Shown here: positions 55,959 to 64,000 of the stretch, in pieces | How positions within the stretch are numbered: the first letter of the stretch is position 1 | Layout: every line of letters starts with the position of its first letter | Assembly (NCBI RefSeq): GCF_026898115.1 | Contig: NZ_CP114036.1 | Span: 5,884,001-5,948,000 of the forward strand | DNA length: 64,000 nucleotides | Reading direction: 5' to 3' | From: Streptomyces sp. S465 | GTDB taxonomy: Bacteria > Actinomycetota > Actinomycetes > Streptomycetales > Streptomycetaceae | The notes under the pieces: generated by a model | Databases searched by the model: none | Told to the model about the DNA's origin: nothing | Seen by the model: the letters and a program-made list of their open reading frames with translations, nothing else | Made by a program: the position numbers and the translations under genes

Positions 55959-57098
55959 CTACTTCCCCCAGATCTTGCGGTACGCCTGCCGATAGCCCTC
56001 CGAGTCCCAGGACAGCGCGCCGCCGCTGTTGGCGGCGGTGGTGATGTGGACGGGGGAGACGTATCCGCTGGCGGGCTCGGACGAGAAGGCGCGGTTGAAC
56101 TCGTCGATGATCTGCCAGCCCTGTTCGGTGAGGGGCTCGGGCACCGTGGCCGCCTGGTAGCGCTCGCCGTTGACGCGCTGGAAGGCCGACGGATCGCCGT
56201 CACCGGCGCCGATGTTGTACGGGGCGCCCGCGCCGTCCTTGCCCGCCGCGCGCAGGGCCGAGTCGATGTGGTCGAAGTACAGGTCGTTGATGGCGGCCGA
56301 GTAGGTCCACTTGTCGCCGAAGCGGGCGAGCAGTGCGCGGACTTCCCCGGCGGCGCGGCGGTTGACCTCGGGGATCGGGACGTTCCGGTAGCTCAGCACC
56401 TTCACATCGGGGCAGGCGGCGAGCCCCTTCTCGATCAGGTCGGACTTGTGCTTCGCGAAGGCGACCGTGGCGTCGGTGAACAGGACGACCCCGGCCCGGC
56501 CGTCGGACCGGGCGATGATCCAGTCGGCGGTGGTCTTCCCGACGTCCTCGACCCTGGTGGAGACGTTGGTGAAGAGCTCGGGATCGCCACTGGGGCCGGG
56601 GGCCGGGGCGGCATGCCAGCCGATCAGCGCGATGCCCGCCGCCTTGGCCTTCTTGACCTCGGCCGCGACGCTCCCGGAGTCGAAACCGGCGAGGACGATG
56701 CCGTCCGGCTTGAGGTCGACAGCGCGCTGGAACGCGGAGCGGTAACCGGCGTCCGTGCCCTGGCCGTTGAGGGTGCGGACGCTCCACCCGAGGAGCTTCG
56801 CGGCTTCCTGGGCGCCCTGGGCGACTCCGGCGGGGCCGGGGTTGGAGAGGTCATGGGCGATGAAGACGACGCTCTTGCCGGAGCCGGCCGCCTCGGGCCC
56901 GGTGGTGGGCCCCGTCCAGGGGGCGTCGACGGCCTCCGCCTTCTTGACCGCCTGCTTGGCGCGGGCCAGGGCGGCGGGACAGCCGGGCGCGGCGGAGGAC
57001 CGGTGGGACGCGGTGCCGGTGGCGCCGGGTTCGCAGCCGGCGGTGGCCACGGCCAGCAGCGCGATGGCCGTCAGGGCCGCCTTGCGGGTGGGGTGCAC
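55959..57098 (-). CDS. Sugar-binding lipoprotein (periplasmic-binding-protein family, RbsB-like)
   Basis: A 379-residue ABC-type substrate-binding protein. The signal peptide ends in a lipobox (LLAVATAGC, Cys near residue 22). The mature part is a PBP1/Peripla_BP_4 fold: SVVFIAHDLSNPGPAGVAQGAQEAAKLLGW, LKPDGIVLAGFD, KAKAAGIALIGWHA, GRAGVVLFTDATVAFAKHKSDLIEKGL and YNIGAGDGDPSAFQRV. There is no ABC permease or ATPase beside it, so it is an orphan receptor or shares a transporter encoded elsewhere. The GTG at 57098 has AGGAG 5 nt upstream. Confidence 0.85.
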   Translation of the reverse strand: MHPTRKAALTAIALLAVATAGCEPGATGTASHRSSAAPGCPAALARAKQAVKKAEAVDAPWTGPTTGPEAAGSGKSVVFIAHDLSNPGPAGVAQGAQEAAKLLGWSVRTLNGQGTDAGYRSAFQRAVDLKPDGIVLAGFDSGSVAAEVKKAKAAGIALIGWHAAPAPGPSGDPELFTNVSTRVEDVGKTTADWIIARSDGRAGVVLFTDATVAFAKHKSDLIEKGLAACPDVKVLSYRNVPIPEVNRRAAGEVRALLARFGDKWTYSAAINDLYFDHIDSALRAAGKDGAGAPYNIGAGDGDPSAFQRVNGERYQAATVPEPLTEQGWQIIDEFNRAFSSEPASGYVSPVHITTAANSGGALSWDSEGYRQAYRKIWGK

Positions 57099-57553
57099 GG
57101 GTCTCCTCGCAGGGCACGGGGGGCGGAGCACGGGGCGGGTCGCAGGGTGCGGAGCACCGGGGGTACGGAGGGGGACAGGTTACGGCTGGCGGGGCCCCGC
57201 GGGGCAGCCCCCTCCGGCACATACGGCACCCGCCGTGCACAGTCGTGAACAAGCCAGACCATATGTCCCCTTCGGCCTCCACTCCCCTGAACACCGGGCC
57301 GCCCCGTCCCGGACACCGGCTGAGCCGTCGGCGAGCCACCGGGCGACGTGGAGCTGAGCTTAAACCCGGTAAAGCGTGGATATTCCGTGGTCGTTGCGAG
57401 GGCATCCCTTGCGCGTGTGCGCGCAGGCGGTAGTGTTCACGGCCGGTCGGGTATGTGGCGCAATCCCATCGCCTGCATTCCGGCACGAACCGGCATCAAC
57501 GCCAACACCAACACCTCGGTCACCGCTCAGGAGCACATCGAAGGAGGACCTGG
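57099..57553. other. Divergent intergenic region upstream of the conservon
   Basis: About 450 nt between the lipoprotein gene (minus) and cvnA (plus). It has no credible gene. An AT-richer patch near 57358-57395 and a (G)TGCGCGC-rich stretch near 57412-57435 may be promoter parts; AAGGAGG at 57541 is the cvnA Shine-Dalgarno. Confidence 0.5.
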
Positions 57554-60013
57554 GTGTCTGTGGACACGGCGGACCCACCGCACGAACAGGACCCGTCCGG
57601 GGACGCGCCGCCGCGTCCGGGGGCCCGTCGCAAGGCCGACGCCCTCGGTGCCCTCCTCGACCGCTGGCCGTTCCGGCGGAAGCTCAACGTCCTGGTGATC
57701 GTGCCGCTCGCGGTCGTCGGATCGCTCCTCGGCCTCGCCGTACACGGTGAGGTGCGGCAGGCCCACGACGCCGCCCGGACCGCCCAACTGGTGCGCGACA
57801 GCGGCCAGGTCGCCCGGCTGATCAACGAACTCCAGGCCGAACACCGGCAGGCGCTGCTGCTCTCCGTCCAGCAGGACTCGGTCCGCCCCGGGGCCACCCT
57901 CCCCTCGACCGCCGACTACCGCCGGGCCCAGCGGGCCACCGATGAGCGGGCCGCCGCCGTGCGTGCCGCGTTCGGAGCGGATCTGCCGGAGGACGAGGCG
58001 CGGGCCCTGCAATACGTCCAGCGCCTGAGCGTGCTGCGGGACAAGGTCGAACGGGGCTCGGTGTCCACGGCCGGTATCGACCCCGCGTACGCCGCCGCCG
58101 TCGGCTATCTCATCGACGGCATCGGACTCGACCACTTCTCCGGCACCCCGCTGTCCTCCGTCATCGAGCTGGTCGACGCCGTGCTGCGCGCCGACGCCGC
58201 CCACGCGGCCTTCGAGGGCGGGGTGTTCTCCGCCGAGACCCGGGACGCCAACGCCCTCACCGAGTACACCCGCGCGGTCGGCGCCCACCAGGTCTACGCG
58301 GAGCAGTCGGCACGTTTCGCCAGAATCGCCGAACCCGACCAGGTCCTGCGCCTCGAGGGCATCGAGCGCAACGCCGAGGAGAACGGCTTCGAGGACCGGT
58401 TCGCCGAGCTCCGGATCGACCCGAGCTCCCTCCAGGGCCAGTCGCCGCGGCAGCTGCGCGCGTCGATGGCCGCGGGCACGCGGCAGGCCGAGGCCCGCCT
58501 GGAGATCACCCGCGCACTGATCGACCAGATCGCCGACCGGGCCGAGAGCCGTTCCCAGGACGCCCTGCACAAGGCGCTGGCCCTGCTCGCCCTCGCCCTC
58601 CTCGCCTTCGCCCTCTGGCTGGGCTTCTCCATCCTGGTGCGGCGCTCGGTCGTACGCCCCCTGGCGGCCCTGACCGGCGCCGCCCACCAGGTGGTCGAGG
58701 TGGCGGGCGAGGAACTCGCCAAGGTCGAGGAGGACGACCCGACCGAGGCCACCGACAGCACCCCGCTGCGGCCCCGGCCGATCCCCGTCCCGGTGCGCGA
58801 CGAGATCGGCGCCCTGGCCGAGGCGTTCAACCAGGTGCAGGTCACCGCCGCGGCGCTGCTGGAACGCCAGGTGCTCAGCCGCCGCAACGTCGGTGAGATG
58901 TTCGGCAACGTCGGCCGCCGGGTCAGCAATCTGACCACCCGCCAGCTCAGCCTGATCGACGCCCTCGAACGCGAGGAGACCGCCCCCGACGTCCTGGAAC
59001 GGCTCTACCGCATCGACCACATCGCCGTACGCCTCCAGCGCAACGCCGACAGCCTGATGCTGCTCGCCGGAATCCGGGAAACCGAGCTGGACGCCCGGCC
59101 GACCACCCTGGCCAATGTCATCCGGGCGGCGCTCGGCCGGATCGAGGGCTACCAGCGGGTGTCCCTGCGGTCCGGGACCGAGGTCACCGTCGCTCCCGAC
59201 ATCGTCGGCGACCTCACGCTGATGCTCGCCGAACTGCTGGAGAACGCGGTCGGGTTCTCCCCGTCCGACAGCCCCGTCGAGGTCGTCGTCCGGCCCGGCA
59301 CCGACGTCAGCGCGGACGGCGGTGCGCTGATCGAGGTCATCGACCACGGCCTCGGCATGAGCGCGGAACGCCTCGACGAGGAGAACGCCCGGCTGGTGCG
59401 CCGGGAACGGCTCGACCTCGTACCGACCAAGGTGCTCGGCCTCTTCGTGGTCGGAAGCCTGGCCCGGCGCTGGGGCATCCGGGTCACCCTGAGCCGTACG
59501 CCGGGCGGCGGGGTCACCGGCAGCGTCTGGATTCCCGCGACCCTGCTGCTGACGCTGAGCCCGCTGGAGGAACCGGCACCGGCACCGGCACCCGTGCCGG
59601 CACCGGCACCGGCACCGGCGCCGGTTGCGGGTGTGGCGTCGGTGTCGGTCTCGGCGGAACGTCCGGCGGCGCCGACGACGGAGGCCGGTCTGCCCCGGCG
59701 CGTCCCGGCGGCGGCCCGTACGAACACCGAGTCGGCGGCCGATCCGGCGAACGACCCGGCCGCCTCCGCCTCCCGCCCGCTGCGCCGCCGCGTCCGGGGC
59801 GCGACGCTCGACAAGACCACCTCACCGGCCGACCGGGCGATCCCGGCCGCACGCCGGCCGGTCGACGCCAAGGCGGTCCGTGCCGAACTCGACGAGTTCG
59901 AGGCCGCCGTACGCAGGGCGGAGCAGGACAGCGCCGCCACCCAGGCCCAACCCGTACCACCGACACAGCAGCGACCCCGGAAGGAGTCGGGAAGTGACCA
60001 CGCCGACGGATAA
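57554..60013 (+). CDS. cvnA: CvnA: NIT-domain sensor histidine-kinase-like protein of a conservon
   Basis: An 819-residue membrane sensor. TM1 is at residues ~40-62, then an extracellular NIT (nitrate/nitrite-sensing-like) domain to ~335, TM2 at ~336-362 (LALLALALLAFALWLGFSILV), a HAMP-like segment, and an HATPase_c domain at ~550-660 (LLENAVGFSPSDSPVEVVV, IDHGLGMS). No classical phospho-His motif is evident, as usual for CvnA. The C-terminal ~150 residues are disordered, with an Ala/Pro tract near 675. Conservons are proposed GPCR-like membrane signalling units in which CvnA works with CvnB, C and D. AAGGAGG is 6 nt before the GTG. It overlaps cvnB by 20 nt. Confidence 0.92.
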   Translation: MSVDTADPPHEQDPSGDAPPRPGARRKADALGALLDRWPFRRKLNVLVIVPLAVVGSLLGLAVHGEVRQAHDAARTAQLVRDSGQVARLINELQAEHRQALLLSVQQDSVRPGATLPSTADYRRAQRATDERAAAVRAAFGADLPEDEARALQYVQRLSVLRDKVERGSVSTAGIDPAYAAAVGYLIDGIGLDHFSGTPLSSVIELVDAVLRADAAHAAFEGGVFSAETRDANALTEYTRAVGAHQVYAEQSARFARIAEPDQVLRLEGIERNAEENGFEDRFAELRIDPSSLQGQSPRQLRASMAAGTRQAEARLEITRALIDQIADRAESRSQDALHKALALLALALLAFALWLGFSILVRRSVVRPLAALTGAAHQVVEVAGEELAKVEEDDPTEATDSTPLRPRPIPVPVRDEIGALAEAFNQVQVTAAALLERQVLSRRNVGEMFGNVGRRVSNLTTRQLSLIDALEREETAPDVLERLYRIDHIAVRLQRNADSLMLLAGIRETELDARPTTLANVIRAALGRIEGYQRVSLRSGTEVTVAPDIVGDLTLMLAELLENAVGFSPSDSPVEVVVRPGTDVSADGGALIEVIDHGLGMSAERLDEENARLVRRERLDLVPTKVLGLFVVGSLARRWGIRVTLSRTPGGGVTGSVWIPATLLLTLSPLEEPAPAPAPVPAPAPAPAPVAGVASVSVSAERPAAPTTEAGLPRRVPAAARTNTESAADPANDPAASASRPLRRRVRGATLDKTTSPADRAIPAARRPVDAKAVRAELDEFEAAVRRAEQDSAATQAQPVPPTQQRPRKESGSDHADG

Positions 60014-60464
60014 GAACGGTTCCACTGAGCGGGAATCCACCGATCTGCGAGCCGCCGCGGCCGACTTCACCTGGCTGCTCGACCGGTTCGCCACCGAGAC
60101 CGCCGGTGTCGTCGACGCCATCGCGGTGTCCTCCGACGGTCTGCTGATCGCCGTCTCGCAGCTGAGCGAGCGGGCCGACTCCGAGCGGCTGGCCGCGATC
60201 GTGTCCGGTGTCACGAGTCTGGCCGCCGGGGCTTCCGGCAACTACGGCCTCGGCGGCCTCAACAAGGTCATCATCGATCTGGAGGGCGGCCATGTGCTGG
60301 TGTCGTCCATCGGCTGCGGTGCCGTCATGGGCGTGGTGACCACCAAGGAGGCGAAGCTGGGCAACGTCGCGTACGAGATGACCCTCTTCGCCAACCGGGC
60401 CGGGGCCGCGCTCACCCCCCAGCTCGTCATGGAGCTGAAGAGAACCGCCGGGTCCGCCGGCTGA
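59994..60464 (+). CDS. cvnB: CvnB: roadblock/LC7 domain protein
   Basis: A 156-residue protein with a roadblock/LC7 domain (FTWLLDRFATETAGVVDAIAVSSDGLLIAVS, ADSERLAAIVSGVTSLA, GGHVLVSSIGCGAVMGVVTT). Roadblock proteins regulate small GTPases, here the CvnD MglA-like GTPase. The GTG start overlaps the end of cvnA and has AAGGAG about 8 nt upstream. Confidence 0.93.
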   Translation: MTTPTDKNGSTERESTDLRAAAADFTWLLDRFATETAGVVDAIAVSSDGLLIAVSQLSERADSERLAAIVSGVTSLAAGASGNYGLGGLNKVIIDLEGGHVLVSSIGCGAVMGVVTTKEAKLGNVAYEMTLFANRAGAALTPQLVMELKRTAGSAG

Positions 60465-60497
60465 CGGGTCACGCGGCGCACTCAGAAGGGGGTCGAG

Positions 60498-61052
60498 ATG
60501 GTCGCCGGTGAACCAGGACCGCACGAGTCGGCACCGCACGAGTCGGCACCGCACGAGTCGGCACCGCACGAGTCGGCACCGTACGAAGCGGAACCGTACG
60601 AGTCGGCGGACAGCGCCCGGGACGCCCCGGAACGGTCCGAGCCGCTTGCGCCGCCGGAGCCGCCCGAGCCCGTGGGCCGCGCTCCCGCCATCCGCCCGTT
60701 CCTGCTGACCGCCGGCCGGGTGTCCGGGAGCGGCACCGCGCCACCGCTCCCGGTCGAGACCCAGATCGTGGCGACGTCGGACGGGCTGTCCGCCCTGCGG
60801 TCGCTCACCTTCGAACGCCGCGACATCGTCGCCGCCTGCCGACGCCCCCAGTCGGTGGCGGAGCTGGCCGCCCGGCTGCGTCTGCACCTCAACGTGGTCC
60901 GCGTCCTGACGGAGGACCTCTGCACCGCCGGACACCTGGCCGTCCACGTCCCGGACGCCGGGACGGTCCACGACATCTCCGTACTGCGAAGGGTTATCGA
61001 TGGTCTCCGTGCCGTCCCCGACTCACGGGGCTCACTCCGCGACAGCGGCTGA
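60498..61052 (+). CDS. cvnC: CvnC: DUF742 protein with PHESA repeats
   Basis: A 184-residue protein. The N-terminus carries six five-residue repeats (PHESA four times, then PYEAE, PYESA; 60519-60608) and a Pro/Glu-rich linker. Residues ~65-180 are the DUF742 domain (IRPFLLTAGRVSG, VETQIVATSDGLSALRSLTFERRDIVAACRRPQSVAELAARLRLHLNVVRVLTEDL), which includes a winged-helix-like part. The repeats are nearly exact at nucleotide level. It overlaps cvnD by 53 nt. Confidence 0.92.
   Translation: MVAGEPGPHESAPHESAPHESAPHESAPYEAEPYESADSARDAPERSEPLAPPEPPEPVGRAPAIRPFLLTAGRVSGSGTAPPLPVETQIVATSDGLSALRSLTFERRDIVAACRRPQSVAELAARLRLHLNVVRVLTEDLCTAGHLAVHVPDAGTVHDISVLRRVIDGLRAVPDSRGSLRDSG
60519..60608 (+). repeat. 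15-nt in-frame tandem repeat (six units) in cvnC
   Basis: CCGCACGAGTCGGCA is repeated four times exactly, followed by two diverged units. It adds His/Glu-rich pentapeptides to the CvnC N-terminus and could vary in copy number between strains. Confidence 0.9.
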
Positions 61053-61614
61053 TCAACCGCCGCTGCCGGTCAAACTGGTCATCGCCGGTGGCTTCGGGGT
61101 CGGCAAGACCACGGCCGTGGGCTCGATCTCCGAGATCCGGCCGCTGACCACGGAGGCGGTGATCACGGAGGTCGCGGCGGGCGTGGACGACCTCACGCAC
61201 ACCCCCGGCAAGACCACCACCACGGTCGCCATGGACTTCGGCGTCATCACCATCGACCCGACGCTGAAGCTCTACCTGTTCGGCACGCCGGGCCAGGAAC
61301 GCTTCGGCTTCATGTGGGACGACGTGGTCGAAGGCGCCCTCGGCGGTCTGGTGATCGTGGACACCCGCCGGCTGGACGACTGCTACGCGGCGGTGGACTA
61401 CTTCGAGCACAAGGGCATCCCCTTCGCCGTGGCCGTCAACGCTTTCGACGGGGAGGTCCGGCACGACCTCGACGAGGTGCGGTGGGCGCTGGACATCTCC
61501 GACCCCGTCCCCCTGATCGTCTTCGACGCCCGCGAGACGGGCTCGGTCCGCGACGCCCTCCTGGCCGTCCTCGACGTGGCCCTCTCCCGCGCCCAGTCCG
61601 CCGACCCGGCCTGA
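61000..61614 (+). CDS. cvnD: CvnD: MglA/Rab-like GTP-binding protein
   Basis: A 204-residue small GTPase: P-loop IAGGFGVGKTT, switch region TPGKTTTTVAMDFG, G3-like LFGTPGQERF, and G4 replaced by VNAFDG instead of NKxD, typical for this family. C-terminal FDARETGSVRDALLAVL is the G5/last helix. It completes the cvnABCD operon and should be controlled by CvnB. It has no membrane anchor of its own. Confidence 0.94.
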   Translation: MVSVPSPTHGAHSATAADQPPLPVKLVIAGGFGVGKTTAVGSISEIRPLTTEAVITEVAAGVDDLTHTPGKTTTTVAMDFGVITIDPTLKLYLFGTPGQERFGFMWDDVVEGALGGLVIVDTRRLDDCYAAVDYFEHKGIPFAVAVNAFDGEVRHDLDEVRWALDISDPVPLIVFDARETGSVRDALLAVLDVALSRAQSADPA

Positions 61615-61651
61615 CGCGACGAACGGAGACTCGACCAGCTCACCAACCAGC

Positions 61652-62245
61652 TCACCCCGGACGCTCTCCCTCCCCGTCCGACAGCGGCCGCAGATGGGTG
61701 CGACGCCCCTCCTGGTCGAAGATGCCCAGCGCCTCGGCCGGCCCGTCGTGAGCCCCGAAGGCGTGGGGGACCATGGTGGAGAACTCCGCCGCCTGGCCGG
61801 TCTCGACGAAAATCCTGCGGTCCCCCAGGACGAGGACGACGGTTCCGGACAAGACGGTGAACCAGTCCCAGCCGGGATGGACCCTCAGCGCATCGGCACG
61901 CGTCGGGGCCGGCTTGGTCAGGCGCATCTTGGCCACGACGACCCCGGGCTGCCGGTTCAGCATCCAGGCGGTCAGCCCGCGCGCCGCGTCATGCTGCGGC
62001 CGGATGATCACGTCACCGTCGTCGGCCGACTCCACCAGCTGATCCAGAGTGGTCCCCAGCGCTCGCGCTATCGCACTCAACTGATCAAGACTGATCCGCC
62101 GGTGTCCCGTCTCGATACGGCTTAGCGTGGACGGACTCAGATAGCAGCGGGCGGCCAGTTCGTCGAGCGACCAGCCCAACGCCGAACGCAGCCCCCTGAT
62201 GCGCTTGCGGACCAGTCCGTCGAGAACACTGTCCTCTTGCGTCAT
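61652..62245 (-). CDS. XRE-cupin transcriptional regulator
   Basis: A 197-residue regulator. Residues ~10-70 are an HTH_3 domain (IRGLRSALGWSLDELAARCYLSPSTLSRIETGHRRISLDQLSAIARALG). Residues ~105-190 are a cupin sensor (HPGWDWFTVLSGTVVLVLGDRRIFVETGQAAEFSTMVPHAF). It is divergent from the methyltransferase gene, with one perfect palindrome covering its own start codon. No Shine-Dalgarno is seen, so a leaderless mRNA is likely. Confidence 0.9.
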   Translation of the reverse strand: MTQEDSVLDGLVRKRIRGLRSALGWSLDELAARCYLSPSTLSRIETGHRRISLDQLSAIARALGTTLDQLVESADDGDVIIRPQHDAARGLTAWMLNRQPGVVVAKMRLTKPAPTRADALRVHPGWDWFTVLSGTVVLVLGDRRIFVETGQAAEFSTMVPHAFGAHDGPAEALGIFDQEGRRTHLRPLSDGEGERPG

Positions 62246-62260
62246 ACGCAAGAGCGTATG
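62243..62260. promoter_or_regulatory. Operator of the XRE-cupin regulator
   Basis: CATACGC-AAGA-GCGTATG is a perfect 7-bp-arm palindrome overlapping the regulator's start and lying 32 nt before the methyltransferase ATG. One site could control both genes. Confidence 0.75.
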
Positions 62261-62292
62261 CCATAACGGAAACGGCCTCGTAAGGTCGAAGC

Positions 62293-63168
62293 ATGACGGA
62301 CCACCACCACAGCCACGACGACCACCACCACAACCAGGGCGTGACCGAACCGGACGACGCGGCCATGGCCGCACTCCTGGACCTCGACGCCGAAGTCCTG
62401 CACACATTCCTGTCCGACGTGACGTCCGACCTGGCACGACTGAGCCCCGACCGGCCACCCCACCGCATCCTCGACCTGGGCAGCGGCACCGGCGCCGGCA
62501 CCTTCGCCCTGCTCCAGCGCTTCGAGGACGCCGAGGTGATCGCCGTCGACCGATCCCCCGAGCTCATGGACCACCTGCGGGACAAGGCCCGGGACCGCGG
62601 CGTGGAGCACCGGATCCGCACCGTCCAGGCGGATCTGGACGGCGCATGGCCGGCCCTGGACACCGTGGACCTGGTATGGGCCTCGGCGTCCGTCCACCAC
62701 CTGGCCGATCCCGACCGAGGTTTGCGCGAGATCTTCCGGTCGCTGCGCCCCGGCGGACTTCTGGCGGTGATCGAGATGGCCGGTTTTCCGCGCTTCCTGC
62801 CCGACGACGTCGGCCGAGGGCGCCCCGGACTCGAAGCCCGCTGTCATGCCGCGATGGCCGAAGCGCGCGCCGAGCACCTACCGCACCTGGGCTCCGACTG
62901 GGGCCCTCGTATCTCCCGCGCCGGATTCACCATCGAGGCGGAGCGCCCCTTCTCCCTCGACCTGCGCCCTCCGCTGCCGGAGGCCACTGGCCGCTACGCC
63001 CAGGCCACTCTGCGACGCGCGCGTTCCCATCTGGCCGGGGCACTGAGCGCCGACGACCTGGCCACGCTCGACCACCTCATCGACAGCGACGCCCCCGACG
63101 GCGTCCTGCGACGCGACGACCTCCACGTCCGCGTCGAGAGGACGCTCTGGGCGGCCCGACGCCCATGA
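62293..63168 (+). CDS. SAM-dependent class I methyltransferase with His-rich N-terminus
   Basis: A 291-residue protein. The first 14 residues are His/Asp-rich (HHHSHDDHHHN), a possible metal-binding tail. The Rossmann SAM-binding motif is ILDLGSGTGAGTFALL, followed by VIAVDRSPELMDHL, VQADLDGAWP and VDLVWASASVHHL with LRPGGLLAVIE. The acceptor is unknown. Pairing with a divergent XRE-cupin regulator is common in actinobacteria. GTAAGG precedes the ATG at 7-12 nt. Confidence 0.88.
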   Translation: MTDHHHSHDDHHHNQGVTEPDDAAMAALLDLDAEVLHTFLSDVTSDLARLSPDRPPHRILDLGSGTGAGTFALLQRFEDAEVIAVDRSPELMDHLRDKARDRGVEHRIRTVQADLDGAWPALDTVDLVWASASVHHLADPDRGLREIFRSLRPGGLLAVIEMAGFPRFLPDDVGRGRPGLEARCHAAMAEARAEHLPHLGSDWGPRISRAGFTIEAERPFSLDLRPPLPEATGRYAQATLRRARSHLAGALSADDLATLDHLIDSDAPDGVLRRDDLHVRVERTLWAARRP

Positions 63169-63200
63169 ACCGGCCTGCCGGCAACAGGTCCTGAGGCGAA

Positions 63201-63230
63201 AGCGAAAGGCGCCGAAGCGAAAGGCGCCGA
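63201..63230. repeat. Two perfect 15-nt direct repeats
   Basis: AGCGAAAGGCGCCGA occurs twice back to back, downstream of the methyltransferase gene. Confidence 0.85.
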
Positions 63231-63306
63231 AGTTCGAGCAGGTCCCGGTGGTGCGGTAGCGGGGGAGGACGGGCGCGAGGACGAACCTCTGGCTGTGCGC
63301 GTCGAC

Positions 63307-63597
63307 TCAGGCGCCGAGGGCGAAGAGGAGAGCGGTGGTCCCGGCGCATCCGATGGCGCCGAGGGCCGTTCCCGCGACGGCGGCCCACAGCCGCCCGGTG
63401 CCGCGACGGGCGTGGTGGACACCCATCGCGCCGAGCGCGACGGCGAGGGCTCCGGCGAGGATCGCCCACGGCAGGGTGACGAGCAGCAACGAGGGCACCC
63501 ACGCACCCAGGGCGGAGAAGACGCCGAGGACCAGCGCGGTGGGTCCCAGCGCGACGGCGGGTGAGTCACTTCGGCCGGACACGGTCGACTCGGACAT
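63307..63597 (-). CDS. Small membrane protein (DUF4190-like)
   Basis: A 96-residue protein with about three hydrophobic segments (ALVLGVFSALGAWVPSLLLVTLPWAILAGALAVALGA, then LWAAVAGTALGAIGCAGTTALLFALG) around a GVHHARRGTGR loop. The layout resembles DUF4190 membrane proteins, whose function is unknown. GGGGGC lies about 5 nt before the ATG. Confidence 0.75.
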   Translation of the reverse strand: MSESTVSGRSDSPAVALGPTALVLGVFSALGAWVPSLLLVTLPWAILAGALAVALGAMGVHHARRGTGRLWAAVAGTALGAIGCAGTTALLFALGA

Positions 63598-63744
63598 GGC
63601 CTGCCCCCTGGAGAACCGGTTCACATGCTGTACCGATCGTACCGGCGGGGGTCCGCCGAGGGCACGCGCGGTCGAGAGCCGGGGCAGCGCCGTTCATGGT
63701 GCTGCCCCGGCGGTCTTGGCCGGGGCAGCTGATCTCACGGGGTG

Positions 63745-64000
63745 TCAGACGGTATCGGCGGTCCAGCGCTGGTGTACGAGCCCGTGACAGCGCCACTGGG
63801 TGACCTGCGTGTTCTGCTGGCCGGTGGTGGTCTGGTCCATACACTTGCCGCTGTACTTGTTGATCAGGAGGAACTGGTCGCCGTTCTCGACTCCGACGCG
63901 AGCCCACAGCTGGTCTTCAGAGGCGCTGTTGCAGCCGTAGCCGGTCAGCTTATGGCCGTTTGCCACGCTGTGGTTGCCGTTGGCCAGGCAGGTGCCGCTG
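63745..64000 (-). CDS. Ricin-type beta-trefoil lectin protein, C-terminal part (5' end outside the window)
   Basis: The frame is open to the right edge. At least 84 residues are visible: GTCLANGNHSVANGHKL, CNSASEDQLWARV, INKYSGKCMDQTTTGQQNTQVTQWRC and a final HQRWTADTV. CxD and QxW-like repeats mark a ricin B-type (RICIN) lectin domain, which binds sugars. In streptomycetes it is usually attached to secreted glycoside hydrolases or other exoenzymes; the catalytic part would be right of the window. Confidence 0.85.
   Translation of the reverse strand, partial: SGTCLANGNHSVANGHKLTGYGCNSASEDQLWARVGVENGDQFLLINKYSGKCMDQTTTGQQNTQVTQWRCHGLVHQRWTADTV

Overview
The window is about 64 kb of very high-GC DNA with densely packed genes and frequent GTG/TTG starts. 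It carries gene sets typical of streptomycetes: a gvpOAFGJLSK gas-vesicle cluster, a cvnABCD conservon, a WhiJ/DUF397 regulatory pair, a FilP-like coiled-coil protein, and actinobacterial FadR and XRE regulators. It is almost certainly a Streptomyces (or close relative) chromosome segment. I saw no rRNA, tRNA, CRISPR array, integrase or intact insertion sequence.

Layout. 0.1-7 kb: a NarL-type sensor kinase, then a four-gene locus built from SUKH/Imm35 immunity domains and nuclease or deaminase toxin-like domains. 7-17 kb: FilP-like protein, a tandem-repeat spacer with a G15 tract, an MDR-type MFS pump, a MacB/FtsX-type ABC exporter, two VOC proteins, an AlkA-like glycosylase with a long low-complexity insert, and a MarR regulator with two palindromic operators. 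17.3-21 kb: gas-vesicle operon on the minus strand. 21.1-22.9 kb: a scar region with a duplicated FadR tail, remnants of an aminotransferase and an LMW phosphatase, and a second MurG-like glycosyltransferase. 22.9-30.1 kb: a FadR regulator divergent from an operon that reconstructs a D-apionate to erythrose-4-phosphate pathway (MFS importer, L-erythrulose kinase, RpiB-type and TIM-type isomerases, oxoisoapionate decarboxylase-like and apionate oxidoisomerase-like proteins). 30.2-33.2 kb: DUF397/XRE regulatory pair, a large inverted-repeat element, and a RelE/Phd-like toxin-antitoxin pair. 33.4-36.9 kb: mfd. 37-41.5 kb: a HigBA-like module whose toxin gene carries a frameshift, a PucR regulator, and an orphan radical-SAM protein. 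41.9-51.4 kb: DUF1330 protein, then a gamma-glutamyltransferase-like gene in an operon with a dipeptide-type ABC importer, with a FadR regulator divergent from it. 51.5-55.9 kb: a MoxR-type ATPase with a VWA partner (RavA/ViaA-like), a small protein and a secreted RTX-repeat protein. 56-64 kb: orphan sugar-binding lipoprotein, conservon cvnABCD, XRE-cupin regulator divergent from a His-rich methyltransferase, a small membrane protein, and the C-terminal end of a ricin-lectin protein cut by the window edge.

The most interesting parts are the SUKH/WHH/deaminase locus, where toxin-like and immunity domains are fused in single polypeptides; the probable D-apionate operon; the fourfold repeat of a ribosome-binding-site-plus-start-codon unit between two permease genes; the FadR-tail duplication around the MurG-like island; and the large inverted repeat near 32 kb. 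All functional calls come from reading motifs and gene order; no database search was run.
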